Part shown: piece after piece, positions 1 to 6,370 of the stretch
How the letters are laid out: each line of letters starts with the position of its first letter
Numbering within the stretch: the stretch's first letter is position 1
Source of the DNA: JBBSOW01 sp038259365
GTDB lineage: Bacteria > Actinomycetota > Actinomycetes > Propionibacteriales > Propionibacteriaceae
Direction: 5' to 3'
DNA: 17,019 nucleotides
Assembly: GCA_038259365.1 (NCBI GenBank)
Contig: JBBSOW010000064.1
Location: 1 to 17,019 of the forward strand
The notes under the pieces: generated by a model
The model's database searches: none
What the model was told of the DNA's origin: nothing
The model's input: the letters and a program-made list of their open reading frames with translations, nothing else
Program-made: the position numbers and the translations under genes

Positions 1-240
1 CGTACGGGGGCAAACGGTAAGCCCACGCACACCGGGCGGGTCCGCCACGACGAGAAGATCACGGTGTACGTGAGCCGTGAAGAACTCCTGGCCCTGGAGC
101 AGGCCCGAATCGAGTTGCGCGGGGATCACAACCTGGCGGCGGATCGCGGACGCATCGTCCGGGCCGCCATCGCCCTCGCCCTCGAAGATTTTGCCGCCTC
201 GGGGGTAGATTCAGACCTCGCTCGTCGGCTCGCCACTTGA
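1..240 (+). CDS. C-terminal part of a small probable ribbon-helix-helix DNA-binding protein upstream of scpA
   Basis: The frame is open from the first base to the TGA at 238-240, so this is the last 79 residues of a gene that starts outside the window. It reads as a basic lead-in, then a beta-strand-like stretch (KITVYVSREE), then two helices (LLALEQARIEL and RGRIVRAAIALALEDF). That strand-helix-helix order is typical of CopG/Arc-type ribbon-helix-helix proteins. Small proteins of this kind often sit between a parA-like gene and scpA in actinobacteria, so a role in chromosome partitioning is an inference from context. Its stop overlaps the TTG start of scpA (TTGA), which implies co-transcription. 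The family assignment is by pattern only. Confidence 0.6.
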   Translation, partial: RTGANGKPTHTGRVRHDEKITVYVSREELLALEQARIELRGDHNLAADRGRIVRAAIALALEDFAASGVDSDLARRLAT

Positions 241-1037
241 GGCCAGCACCCTTGCCCACCGCACCGGAGAAATCCTTCTCGGTGCGGCTCGACAACTTCG
301 AAGGCCCCTTCGATCTGCTGTTGCAGCTAATCTCCAAGCACCAGCTGGACGTGACCGAGGTCTCGTTATCGCAGGTGACTGACGAGTTCATCGGCCACAT
401 CAAGGCCGCCGGCGAGGTGTGGGATCTGGAGCAGACCAGCCAGTTCGTCGTCATCGCCGCGACGCTGCTCGATCTCAAGGCCGCCAGGCTGCTGCCAAGC
501 GGAGAGGTGGAGGACCCCGAGGACATGGCTCTGCTCGAGGCGCGCGATCTGCTGTTCTCCCGGCTGCTGCAGTACCGGGCCTTCAAGCAGGTCGCCGCGT
601 TCTTGGAGCGCACGCTCGCCGAGCAGGGCAAACACTTTGCGCGCCCCGGCGGACTCGAAGACACCTACGTCCGGTTGCTGCCCGAGGTGCGGATCACCGT
701 AGGCCTGGAGGGCTTCGCGGCCCTGGCCGCCAAGGCCATGGCGCCCAAGCCGCAACCACAGCTATCGCTGGAGCACCTGCACGCCGCCACCGTCAGCGTG
801 CAGGACCAGGCCCAGCTCGTGCTCGACCGGCTGAGACGGGCGGGCAGCCTGAGCTTCCACGCCCTGGTCCGCGGTGCCGACCGGCTCACCGTGGTGGCGC
901 GCTTCTTGGCCCTGTTGGAGCTGTACCGCGAGCATGCGGTCTCGTTCTCCCAACTCAACCCGCTCGGCGAACTCACAATCCGGCTCAGCGGGCCGATCGA
1001 CGAGGACGTAGTGATATCCGATGAATTCGACGCCTGA
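237..1037 (+). CDS. scpA: Segregation and condensation protein A (ScpA, kleisin)
   Basis: ScpA is the kleisin that bridges the SMC heads in the bacterial SMC-ScpA-ScpB condensin, which organises and segregates the chromosome. The 266-aa product has the diagnostic N-terminal block FSVRLDNFEGPFDLLLQLI (about residues 14-32), which contacts the SMC neck. A linker region follows (VIAATLLDLKAARLLP). The C-terminal part resembles the winged helix that binds the SMC cap, ending near FSQLNPLGELTIRLSG. Length is normal for the family. The start is TTG at 237, inside the upstream stop. A second TTG at 252 is possible, but the conserved block begins only after it, so the choice is not decided. The 3' end overlaps scpB by 17 bp, so the two are translationally coupled. 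Confidence 0.95.
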   Translation: MRPAPLPTAPEKSFSVRLDNFEGPFDLLLQLISKHQLDVTEVSLSQVTDEFIGHIKAAGEVWDLEQTSQFVVIAATLLDLKAARLLPSGEVEDPEDMALLEARDLLFSRLLQYRAFKQVAAFLERTLAEQGKHFARPGGLEDTYVRLLPEVRITVGLEGFAALAAKAMAPKPQPQLSLEHLHAATVSVQDQAQLVLDRLRRAGSLSFHALVRGADRLTVVARFLALLELYREHAVSFSQLNPLGELTIRLSGPIDEDVVISDEFDA

Positions 1038-1644
1038 CGCGCGGGCCCCAGAGACCATGTCGGCGGGGTTGGAGGCGCTGCTCATCATGGCCGACGAGCC
1101 CATGCCGGCCGACGTGATGGCGCAGGCGCTCGACGTGCCGACCCCCGAGGTCACCGACGCCCTGGTGAGTCTGGCCGCGGACTACGACGCCGCCGGCCGA
1201 GGCTTCGAGTTGCGTCACCTGGGCGGCGGATGGCGATATTACACGCGCGCCAGCCAGGCCGAGGTCATCGCGCGGTACGTGCTGGAGGGCCAAAGCGGAA
1301 GGCTGTCCCAGGCCGCACTGGAGACCCTCGCCGTCGTCGCCTACCTGCAGCCGATCTCGCGCACCCGGATCTCGGCCGTGCGGGCCGTGAGCGTGGACGG
1401 CGTCGTCCGCACCCTGGTGGCCCGCGGCCTGGTCGAGGAAGCAGGCACCGACGAACAGACCGGGGCCGTGGTGTTTCGCACCACCGACTACTTCTGCGAG
1501 CGGATGGGCATCAACTCCATCGCCGAACTGCCCGACCTCGCCCCGTACCTGCCCGACGCCGGCGAGTTGGAGGCCGAACTGAGTCAGCTCGCCGCCCACG
1601 CTCCGGTAGCCTCGAGACACGACCCCCCACCACAGAATGAGTGA
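1021..1644 (+). CDS. scpB: Segregation and condensation protein B (ScpB)
   Basis: ScpB is the tandem winged-helix subunit that dimerises and binds the middle of ScpA in the SMC condensin. The 207-aa product starts at ATG 1021 inside scpA. It shows the expected LEALLIMADEPM segment in the first winged helix. The second winged-helix signature follows about residues 95-120 (LSQAALETLAVVAYLQPISR, then a VRAVSVDGVVRTLVARGLVEE helix), and the family's conserved TDYFCERMGI stretch comes next. The tail is acidic and poorly conserved. An ATG at 1057 would give a shorter form, but the overlap with scpA favours 1021. The stop overlaps the GTG of rluB (GTGA). Confidence 0.95.
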   Translation: MNSTPDARAPETMSAGLEALLIMADEPMPADVMAQALDVPTPEVTDALVSLAADYDAAGRGFELRHLGGGWRYYTRASQAEVIARYVLEGQSGRLSQAALETLAVVAYLQPISRTRISAVRAVSVDGVVRTLVARGLVEEAGTDEQTGAVVFRTTDYFCERMGINSIAELPDLAPYLPDAGELEAELSQLAAHAPVASRHDPPPQNE

Positions 1645-2405
1645 CTATGCCTGAGCACCCCGACCGCACCGAGGAGCCCGACGAGGGCATCCGCCTGCAA
1701 AAGGTGCTTTCCGCCGCCGGCATCGCCTCTCGCCGGGCGAGCGAGAACCTCATCCGGCAGGGGCGCATCGAGGTCAACGGCAAGCTGATCACCGAACAGG
1801 GGGTGCGCGTCGACCCCGAACGCGACACCATTCGCGTCGACGGTTCGCGGATCCCGCCGCCGCGACGCCACGTCTACGTCGTGCTGAACAAGCCCCGCGG
1901 GGTGGTCTCCACGATGGAGGACCCCGAAGGCCGCCCCACGCTGAGCGATTACCTGGGGCGTCGCAGGGAGCGGCTCTACCACGTCGGGCGCCTCGACACC
2001 GACACCGAGGGCCTGATCTTGTTGACCAACGACGGCGATTTCGCCCATCGGCTGGCGCACCCCTCCTACGAGGTGCCCAAGACCTACCTGGCCGAGGTGG
2101 AGGGGATCGTCAACAAGCACACCGTGGAGAAGCTCAAGTCCGGCATCACGCTCGACGATGGGCCCGTGCGGCCCGATCGGATCAAGCTGGCCTCCGTCGC
2201 CAGCGATCGCAGCCTGCTCGTCGTCGTCATGCACGAGGGCCGCAACCGCATCGTCCGCCGGATGTTCGACCGCGTCGGGCACCCGGTTCGCCAGCTGTCG
2301 CGGACCGCCGTCGGACCGGTCAAGCTGGGCCAGCTCGGAATCGGGGAGCTGCGCGAGCTGACCCGCGAGGAACTGGGCTCCCTGCTGGACCTGCTGGGGC
2401 GCTGA
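1641..2405 (+). CDS. rluB: 23S rRNA pseudouridine synthase, RluB/RsuA family
   Basis: This enzyme isomerises a specific uridine of ribosomal RNA to pseudouridine. Residues about 17-70 form an S4 RNA-binding domain (IRLQKVLSAAGIASRRASE and GRIEVNG). The RsuA-type catalytic domain follows, with the motif GRLDTDTEGLILLTNDG; Asp119 of GRLD is the catalytic aspartate of the family. The C-terminal EGRNRIVRRMFDRVGHPVRQLSR block is also typical. The 254-aa length fits actinobacterial members, in which scpA-scpB-rluB is a recurrent order. The start is taken as GTG 1641, overlapping the scpB stop; ATG 1647 is an equally workable start two codons later. RluB versus another RsuA-family paralogue rests on gene context. 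Confidence 0.9.
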   Translation: MTMPEHPDRTEEPDEGIRLQKVLSAAGIASRRASENLIRQGRIEVNGKLITEQGVRVDPERDTIRVDGSRIPPPRRHVYVVLNKPRGVVSTMEDPEGRPTLSDYLGRRRERLYHVGRLDTDTEGLILLTNDGDFAHRLAHPSYEVPKTYLAEVEGIVNKHTVEKLKSGITLDDGPVRPDRIKLASVASDRSLLVVVMHEGRNRIVRRMFDRVGHPVRQLSRTAVGPVKLGQLGIGELRELTREELGSLLDLLGR

Positions 2406-2408
2406 AAA

Positions 2409-3782
2409 GTGGATCGGCGCATCTACGGTCTGGAAACCGAGTACGGCATCTCCTGCCGCGCGACCGGCGCCCGCCGCCTGAGCCCCGACGAGGTGGCGCG
2501 ATACCTGTTCCGGACCGTCGTCAGCTGGGGGCGCTCCAGCAACGTGTTCTTGGCCAACGGATCGCGGATCTACCTCGATGTCGGCTCCCACCCCGAGTAC
2601 GCCACCGCCGAATGCGACGATCTGGCCTCGCTGATCGCCCACGACAAGGCGGGCGAACAGATCCTCATCGATCTGGCGCGCGACGCCGAGAACCGGCTGG
2701 CCGGCGAGGGCGTCAAGGCCGACATCTATCTGTTCAAGAACAACACCGACTCCCACGGAAACTCCTACGGCTGCCACGAGAACTACCTCATCGGCCGCGC
2801 GGGCGATTTCAGCCGCTGGAGCTCGATGCTGATCCCGTTCCTGGTGAGCCGTCAGCTGATCTGCGGGGCGGGCAAGATCGTCACCGACGGCCGGCGGGCC
2901 AGCTACGCGCTGAGCCAGCGGGCCGACCACATGTGGGAGGCGGTCTCCTCGGCCACCACCCGCAGCCGGCCGATGATCAACACCCGCGACGAGCCGCACG
3001 CCGACCCCGAACGGTTCCGTCGTCTGCACGTCATCGTCGGCGATTCCAACATGAGCGAGGCCACCACCATGCTCAAGGTGGGCTCGACCGAGTTGGTGCT
3101 GCGGCTGATCGAGGATCAGGTCGCCATGCGTGATCTGACCCTGGAGAATCCCATCCGCGCCATTCGCGACATCAGCCGCGATCGCAAGGGGGCCGCCGTG
3201 GTCCGGCTCGCGAACGGCCAGACCATGACGGGCCTGGAGCTGCAGCGTGAGTATCTCAACGCCGCCGTCGAGCACGCCGGCCGCGAGGGTCACAGCGACC
3301 CGCACCTGGAGTACGTCGTCGAGCTGTGGCGGCGCACCCTGGACGCCTGCGAGACCGACCGCCCCGAGCTGATCGATACCGAGGTCGATTGGGCCATCAA
3401 GTTGCGGCTGCTGAACCGCTTCGCGGATCGGCACAACCTGAGCCTCGGGGATCCGCGGCTGGCCCAGGTGGACCTGGCCTATCACGACATCGCCCCGGAC
3501 CGGGGCCTGTACCAGCTCGCCGCCCGGCGGGGCGCCGTCGAGACCGTCGTCGAAGAGTCCGACGTGGCGTTCGCGCGGAAGAACCCGCCGCCCAGGACCC
3601 GGGCGCAGCTGCGGGGACGGTTCATCCAGGCCGCCCGCGATGCCGGGGTGGACTACACCGTCGATTGGGTCCACCTCAAGCTCAACGATCAGTCCCAGCG
3701 CACCGTGTTATGCAAGGACCCGTTCGTCTACTCCGACGAACGGGTCGATCGGTTGATCGAGTCGATCGGCGAACACCCGTAG
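2409..3782 (+). CDS. pafA: Pup-protein ligase PafA
   Basis: PafA uses ATP to join the C-terminal glutamate of the small protein Pup to lysines of target proteins (pupylation), marking them for the mycobacterial-type proteasome or, in species without one, for other fates. The 457-aa product matches the family along its whole length. It has the glutamine-synthetase-like metal-binding start GLETEYG (Glu9), the YLDVGSHPEYATAECDD block with catalytic Asp57, NNTDSHGNSYGCHENYL, SSATTRSRPMINTRDEPHAD, GDSNMSEATTMLK, and the C-terminal DWVHLKLNDQSQRTVLCKDP. The GTG start lies 3 bp after the rluB stop and gives the standard MxRRI N-terminus. pup, dop, mpa and prcBA are absent from the window; the neighbour upstream is rluB, which is unusual. 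Confidence 0.97.
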   Translation: MDRRIYGLETEYGISCRATGARRLSPDEVARYLFRTVVSWGRSSNVFLANGSRIYLDVGSHPEYATAECDDLASLIAHDKAGEQILIDLARDAENRLAGEGVKADIYLFKNNTDSHGNSYGCHENYLIGRAGDFSRWSSMLIPFLVSRQLICGAGKIVTDGRRASYALSQRADHMWEAVSSATTRSRPMINTRDEPHADPERFRRLHVIVGDSNMSEATTMLKVGSTELVLRLIEDQVAMRDLTLENPIRAIRDISRDRKGAAVVRLANGQTMTGLELQREYLNAAVEHAGREGHSDPHLEYVVELWRRTLDACETDRPELIDTEVDWAIKLRLLNRFADRHNLSLGDPRLAQVDLAYHDIAPDRGLYQLAARRGAVETVVEESDVAFARKNPPPRTRAQLRGRFIQAARDAGVDYTVDWVHLKLNDQSQRTVLCKDPFVYSDERVDRLIESIGEHP

Positions 3783-3785
3783 CTT

Positions 3786-3821
3786 TTAGGGTGCAAGCGC
3801 CGAGTCGGGTAGTTTTGCCGC
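3786..3821 (+). promoter_or_regulatory. Candidate promoter for a leaderless FKBP-lipoprotein mRNA
   Basis: In the 39-bp gap after pafA, TAGTTT (3810-3815) fits the actinobacterial TANNNT -10 box. TTAGGG at 3786-3791, 18 bp upstream, is a weak -35. Transcription would be expected about 7 nt after the -10, which falls on the GTG at 3822, and there is no Shine-Dalgarno sequence before that GTG. This is pattern-based only. Confidence 0.4.
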
Positions 3822-4877
3822 GTGCCTTCGAACCCTCGCCCCCTAACCCGCCCCACCCCGTCGGCGCTGCGCCGCCAACTAGCCGCCGTCGCGGCCATCG
3901 GGGCCCTCGTCCTGATCTCTGCCTGCGGGGCGAAGGAAGTCGATCCCGCCGCCAGCCCGTCGGCCCCTCCGGCCGCGAGCGATAGCCCCGCGTCCTCCCC
4001 GGCGGCGAGCCCGGCCAAGCCGGCGGTGAAGGCGTCGCAGGACCTGTCGGCCATCAAGGTCTCCGGCAAGAAGGGCGCCGAACCCAAGGTGGTCCTCAAG
4101 ACCCCGTGGGCGATCGACAAGACCCGGGTCAAGGTGCTCGAGCCCGGCAAGGGCCCCATGGTGGACAAGTCCGGCACCGTGGAGGTCGACTACGTCGGCG
4201 TGGACGCCCGCACCGGCAAGAAGTTCGATAGCTCCTTCGAGCGCAAGCAGACCGCCAAGTTCCCGCTATCCCAGGTGATCCCCGGGTTCCAAAAGGGCCT
4301 CACCGGCCAGCAGGTGGGCAGCCAGGTGCTCATCGCGATGCCCGGGCCCGACGCCTACGACGGCTCCGGCGGCAACCCTCAAGCCGGCATCGAGGTGGGG
4401 GACACCCTCATCTTCGTGGTCGACATCGTCTCCACCACCCTGAAGGGCCCGCAGGGCGAGGCCAAGCCCGCTCCGGCGGGCCTGCCCAAGGTGGGCTCGG
4501 GCGACGATCCGAGCATCGAGGTGCCGGAGTCCGATCCGCCGGCCAAGCTCGAGGTGGCGACCCTCATCAAGGGAGACGGCGCGAAGGTCACCGAGACCGA
4601 CGCGGTCACCGTGGACTACAAGGCCGTGTCGTGGAAGAGCGGCAAGGTCGTCGACTCCAACTACGCCAAGGAATCCGAGACCGGCCCGCTGAACTCGCTG
4701 ATCCCCGGCTGGCAGAAGGGGCTCGTCGGCAAGACCGTCGGCAGCCGAGTACTGCTCGTCGTGCCACCCGAGCAGGCCTATCCCGAGGGCAACAAAGAAC
4801 TCAAGATCGGCAAGGGCGAGACCCTGGTCTTCGTCGTCGACATCCTCTATACCCAGCCCGGGCAGCCCGCCCAGTAG
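3822..4877 (+). CDS. Secreted lipoprotein with two FKBP-type peptidyl-prolyl isomerase domains
   Basis: This is a predicted extracytoplasmic prolyl cis-trans isomerase or chaperone anchored to the membrane by a lipid. Residues 1-35 are a lipoprotein signal: basic start, hydrophobic core, lipobox LISAC with the modifiable Cys35. A Ser/Ala/Pro-rich linker follows to about residue 65. Two FKBP domains come next (about 105-205 and 230-348). Domain 1 keeps most FKBP pocket positions: Tyr of DYVG, Asp of FDSS, Phe of KFPL, the VIPGF segment, Tyr of DAYDG and Phe of LIFVVDI. Domain 2 has IPGW and AYPEG but lacks the KFPL-type Phe and the Phe before the FDSS-type Asp, so its pocket looks degenerate. 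An FKBP gene next to pafA or pafBC recurs in actinobacteria. It converges on the next gene with a 7-bp gap. Confidence 0.92.
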   Translation: MPSNPRPLTRPTPSALRRQLAAVAAIGALVLISACGAKEVDPAASPSAPPAASDSPASSPAASPAKPAVKASQDLSAIKVSGKKGAEPKVVLKTPWAIDKTRVKVLEPGKGPMVDKSGTVEVDYVGVDARTGKKFDSSFERKQTAKFPLSQVIPGFQKGLTGQQVGSQVLIAMPGPDAYDGSGGNPQAGIEVGDTLIFVVDIVSTTLKGPQGEAKPAPAGLPKVGSGDDPSIEVPESDPPAKLEVATLIKGDGAKVTETDAVTVDYKAVSWKSGKVVDSNYAKESETGPLNSLIPGWQKGLVGKTVGSRVLLVVPPEQAYPEGNKELKIGKGETLVFVVDILYTQPGQPAQ

Positions 4878-4913
4878 GCTGCTGTCAGCGGTGCTTGCAG
4901 CCGGGCCAGCAGC
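4878..4913. terminator. Possible hairpin between convergent genes
   Basis: Immediately after the FKBP-gene stop, GCTGCTG (4878-4884) can pair with CAGCAGC (4907-4913) across a 22-nt loop. It could act in either direction at this convergent junction. The stem is only 7 bp, there is no T-run, and half of it lies inside the coding 3' end of the minus-strand gene, so the assignment is weak. Confidence 0.2.
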
Positions 4914-5163
4914 ACGGCCGGCGCATGCCCTCGGCCAATTCCTCGCAGGTCCGCCGGACCCGCCGCGCCCTGGTTTCGGGCTTCTTCGCGTCGGTGACCC
5001 AGCAGATGAACTCGTTGCGGGCCAGCTCGGTGATGTCGGACCACGCCGCGCGGACCTCGTCGGTTTCTCTGAGGGCCGTCGCTAGGTCGTCGGGCAACTC
5101 GTGCACCACGCCACCGGCCAATGTCGTTTCATTATGTTGCCGCGCCTCCGCCATGATTGCCAT
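4885..5163 (-). CDS. Short YdeI/OmpD-associated-like protein
   Basis: The 92-aa product resembles the C-terminal part of the YdeI/OmpD-associated (bacteriocin-protection-like) family. It has a LPDDLATALRETDEVRAAW segment, then the characteristic FICWVTDAKKPETRARRVRRTCEELAEG, where a W-x-x-x-AKK-x-ETR stretch is the recognisable core. The biochemical role of this family is not established. It ends in a small Cys cluster (CCWPGC). The ATG at 5163 is chosen because the open frame upstream of it loses family resemblance and reads through the intergenic hairpin. AGG and GGAGG elements lie 8 and 14 nt upstream, so the ribosome site is imperfect. It lies downstream of gluQ on the same strand and converges with the FKBP gene. 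Confidence 0.72.
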   Translation of the reverse strand: MAIMAEARQHNETTLAGGVVHELPDDLATALRETDEVRAAWSDITELARNEFICWVTDAKKPETRARRVRRTCEELAEGMRRPCCWPGCKHR

Positions 5164-5222
5164 GTTAGGACCTAGCCTCCGCGCTGGCCAGGAAATTCCG
5201 AAGGCCCCGCGCGCTCCGGGGT

Positions 5223-5294
5223 GTTCCAACCTCGGTCCCAGACCCCGCATATGGCATATAGGCCTCAACCGTTCCCCGGAACCGAGGCTGGAAC
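5223..5294 (-). other. Twenty-base-pair RNA hairpin in the gluQ-ydeI spacer
   Basis: Bases 5223-5242 pair with 5275-5294 around a 32-nt loop. Read as minus-strand RNA, all 20 positions pair: 16 Watson-Crick and four G-U (5229/5288, 5237/5280, 5240/5277, 5242/5275). Read as plus-strand RNA, those four become A-C or C-A mismatches. The structure therefore belongs to the minus-strand transcript that leaves gluQ 26 nt earlier. No T-run follows, so it is not a standard intrinsic terminator. The loop contains a tight ATATG-C-CATAT palindrome. It could be a U-less terminator, an mRNA processing or stability element, or a leader of the downstream gene. Confidence 0.55.
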
Positions 5295-5319
5295 CGGAGC
5301 CGAACTCGTCGGGCGGGGA

Positions 5320-6267
5320 CTATCCGGACCAGTGGGCGAACGGATCGACGATCCAGGGTTCGACAGACAGCGCGGCGGGATCGAATCGTTCGAGCAGGGT
5401 GTCCATGCTCACCGCCTCGCCGGGTTCGGCCAGGCCCAGCGAGGCCGCCAAGAGGCTGCGCACCCGAGAGACCGACATTCCGCCGGCGCGCAACTCGCCC
5501 ATCGTCACCGCGCCGTCTCGCTTGGCCAACCGGACGGGCTTGTGCGGCGTCGTGGCCGGGCTCATCGCCAGCGGCACGTGCGCGTATTGGGGGCTGGGGT
5601 GGCCCAACCGCTCGGTGAGCCACGCCTGACGGGGCGCCGAGCTCAGCAGATCGTCCCCGCGGACCACCTGATCTATCCCGCCGGCGGCGTCGTCGACGAC
5701 CACCGCGAGGTTGTAGGCCGGGGTGCCGTCGTTGCGTTGCAGGACGAAATCGTCCACGACCGCGGTGTAGCGACCGTGCAGCACATCGGTGACGCTGTGG
5801 CGGGCGCCGTCGGCGCGGATCCGGATGGCCGCCGGCCTGGCGCGCCGACGCTCGGCCCGTTCCGCCTCGCTCAGGCGTGCGCAGGTACCGGGATAGGGCC
5901 GAAACCCCTCGTGCGGCGCGCTGGCGGCCTCGGCGATCTCGCGTCGGGTGCAGTAACACTCATACGTCGCCTCCCCGAGCGAGGCGATGGTCTCCCGGTA
6001 CAGCGGTAGGCGCCGGGATTGCCACCAGCAGGGCGGGTCGAAATCGAGCCCGAGATCGAGCAGGTCCGCGCGCTGGACGGCGGCGACGGCGTCGGAGTCG
6101 GCGGACCGCAGCCGATCGAGATCCTCGATGCGGAGCACGAAAGCCCGCCCACTGCGCCGGGCGAACAGCCAGGCCAGCATCGCCGTGCGCAGGTTGCCCA
6201 GGTGTAACTCCGAGCTGGGGCTGGGGGCGAAACGGCCCGCCCCGATCCCTGTCGTCCCCGGCCTCAT
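5320..6267 (-). CDS. gluQ: Glutamyl-Q tRNA(Asp) synthetase
   Basis: GluQRS is a truncated glutamyl-tRNA-synthetase paralogue. It activates glutamate and attaches it to the queuosine at the wobble base of tRNA(Asp), not to the tRNA 3' end. The 315-aa product starts GRFAPSPSSELHLGN, with the HIGH-type motif HLGN at 22-25. The glutamate-site LRIEDLDR follows. The zinc-site residues of the family are Cys104, Cys106, Tyr125 and Cys129. A KMSKS-like RLAKRDG lies near residue 246. The protein ends soon after, so the anticodon-binding domain of true GluRS is missing, as expected. The ATG at 6267 has GGAGG nine bases upstream; an in-frame ATG at 6300 has less support. It runs opposite to the flanking paf genes and diverges from pafB across 103 bp. 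Confidence 0.92.
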   Translation of the reverse strand: MRPGTTGIGAGRFAPSPSSELHLGNLRTAMLAWLFARRSGRAFVLRIEDLDRLRSADSDAVAAVQRADLLDLGLDFDPPCWWQSRRLPLYRETIASLGEATYECYCTRREIAEAASAPHEGFRPYPGTCARLSEAERAERRRARPAAIRIRADGARHSVTDVLHGRYTAVVDDFVLQRNDGTPAYNLAVVVDDAAGGIDQVVRGDDLLSSAPRQAWLTERLGHPSPQYAHVPLAMSPATTPHKPVRLAKRDGAVTMGELRAGGMSVSRVRSLLAASLGLAEPGEAVSMDTLLERFDPAALSVEPWIVDPFAHWSG

Positions 6268-6300
6268 CGCCCCACGCCTCCCACATCCCTCGAACCGCAC

Positions 6301-6338
6301 GTGTCGAAGCGCTCAGCTTAGATCTTGGCTGGTAACTT
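6301..6338 (+). promoter_or_regulatory. pafB upstream region with a weak PafBC-type promoter motif and overlapping divergent -10 boxes
   Basis: The 103-bp divergent spacer (6268-6370) holds GTGTCGAAG (6301-6309), eight bases, then TTAGAT (6318-6323). The mycobacterial RecA-independent DNA-damage promoter consensus, used by PafBC, is TTGTCRGTG-N8-TANNNT; six of nine motif bases match, and the -10 has T in place of the key A. A cleaner -10, TAACTT (6333-6338), lies just downstream. On the minus strand TAAGCT (6320-6315) could serve gluQ. The two transcripts would therefore compete for overlapping promoter DNA. Confidence 0.3.
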
Positions 6339-6370
6339 CACAGGCGACGCCGACACGGGAGGGAGTCACG

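Noticed and set aside
1584..3674. A 696-codon open frame on the minus strand opposite scpB, rluB and pafA
   Set aside because: Its product is dominated by Asp, His, Gln, Val and Gly runs typical of the antisense of GC-rich genes, with no recognisable domain, and it is fully covered by well-supported genes on the other strand.
4631..5629. A 332-codon plus-strand frame bridging the FKBP gene, the ydeI-like gene and gluQ
   Set aside because: It crosses the ends of three supported genes, is low in hydrophobic structure, and matches no family; it is a shadow frame.
6290..6307. LexA (SOS) box in the pafB-gluQ spacer: TCGAAC and TGTCGA
   Set aside because: The mycobacterial box needs TCGAAC-N4-GTTCGA. 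Here the spacing is six and the right half has two wrong bases, so it is not credible.
6282..6370. N-terminal extension of pafB from upstream in-frame starts (back to 5987)
   Set aside because: The extension runs antisense through gluQ and lacks a conserved domain, whereas GTG 6371 has a strong ribosome site and the family N-terminus.
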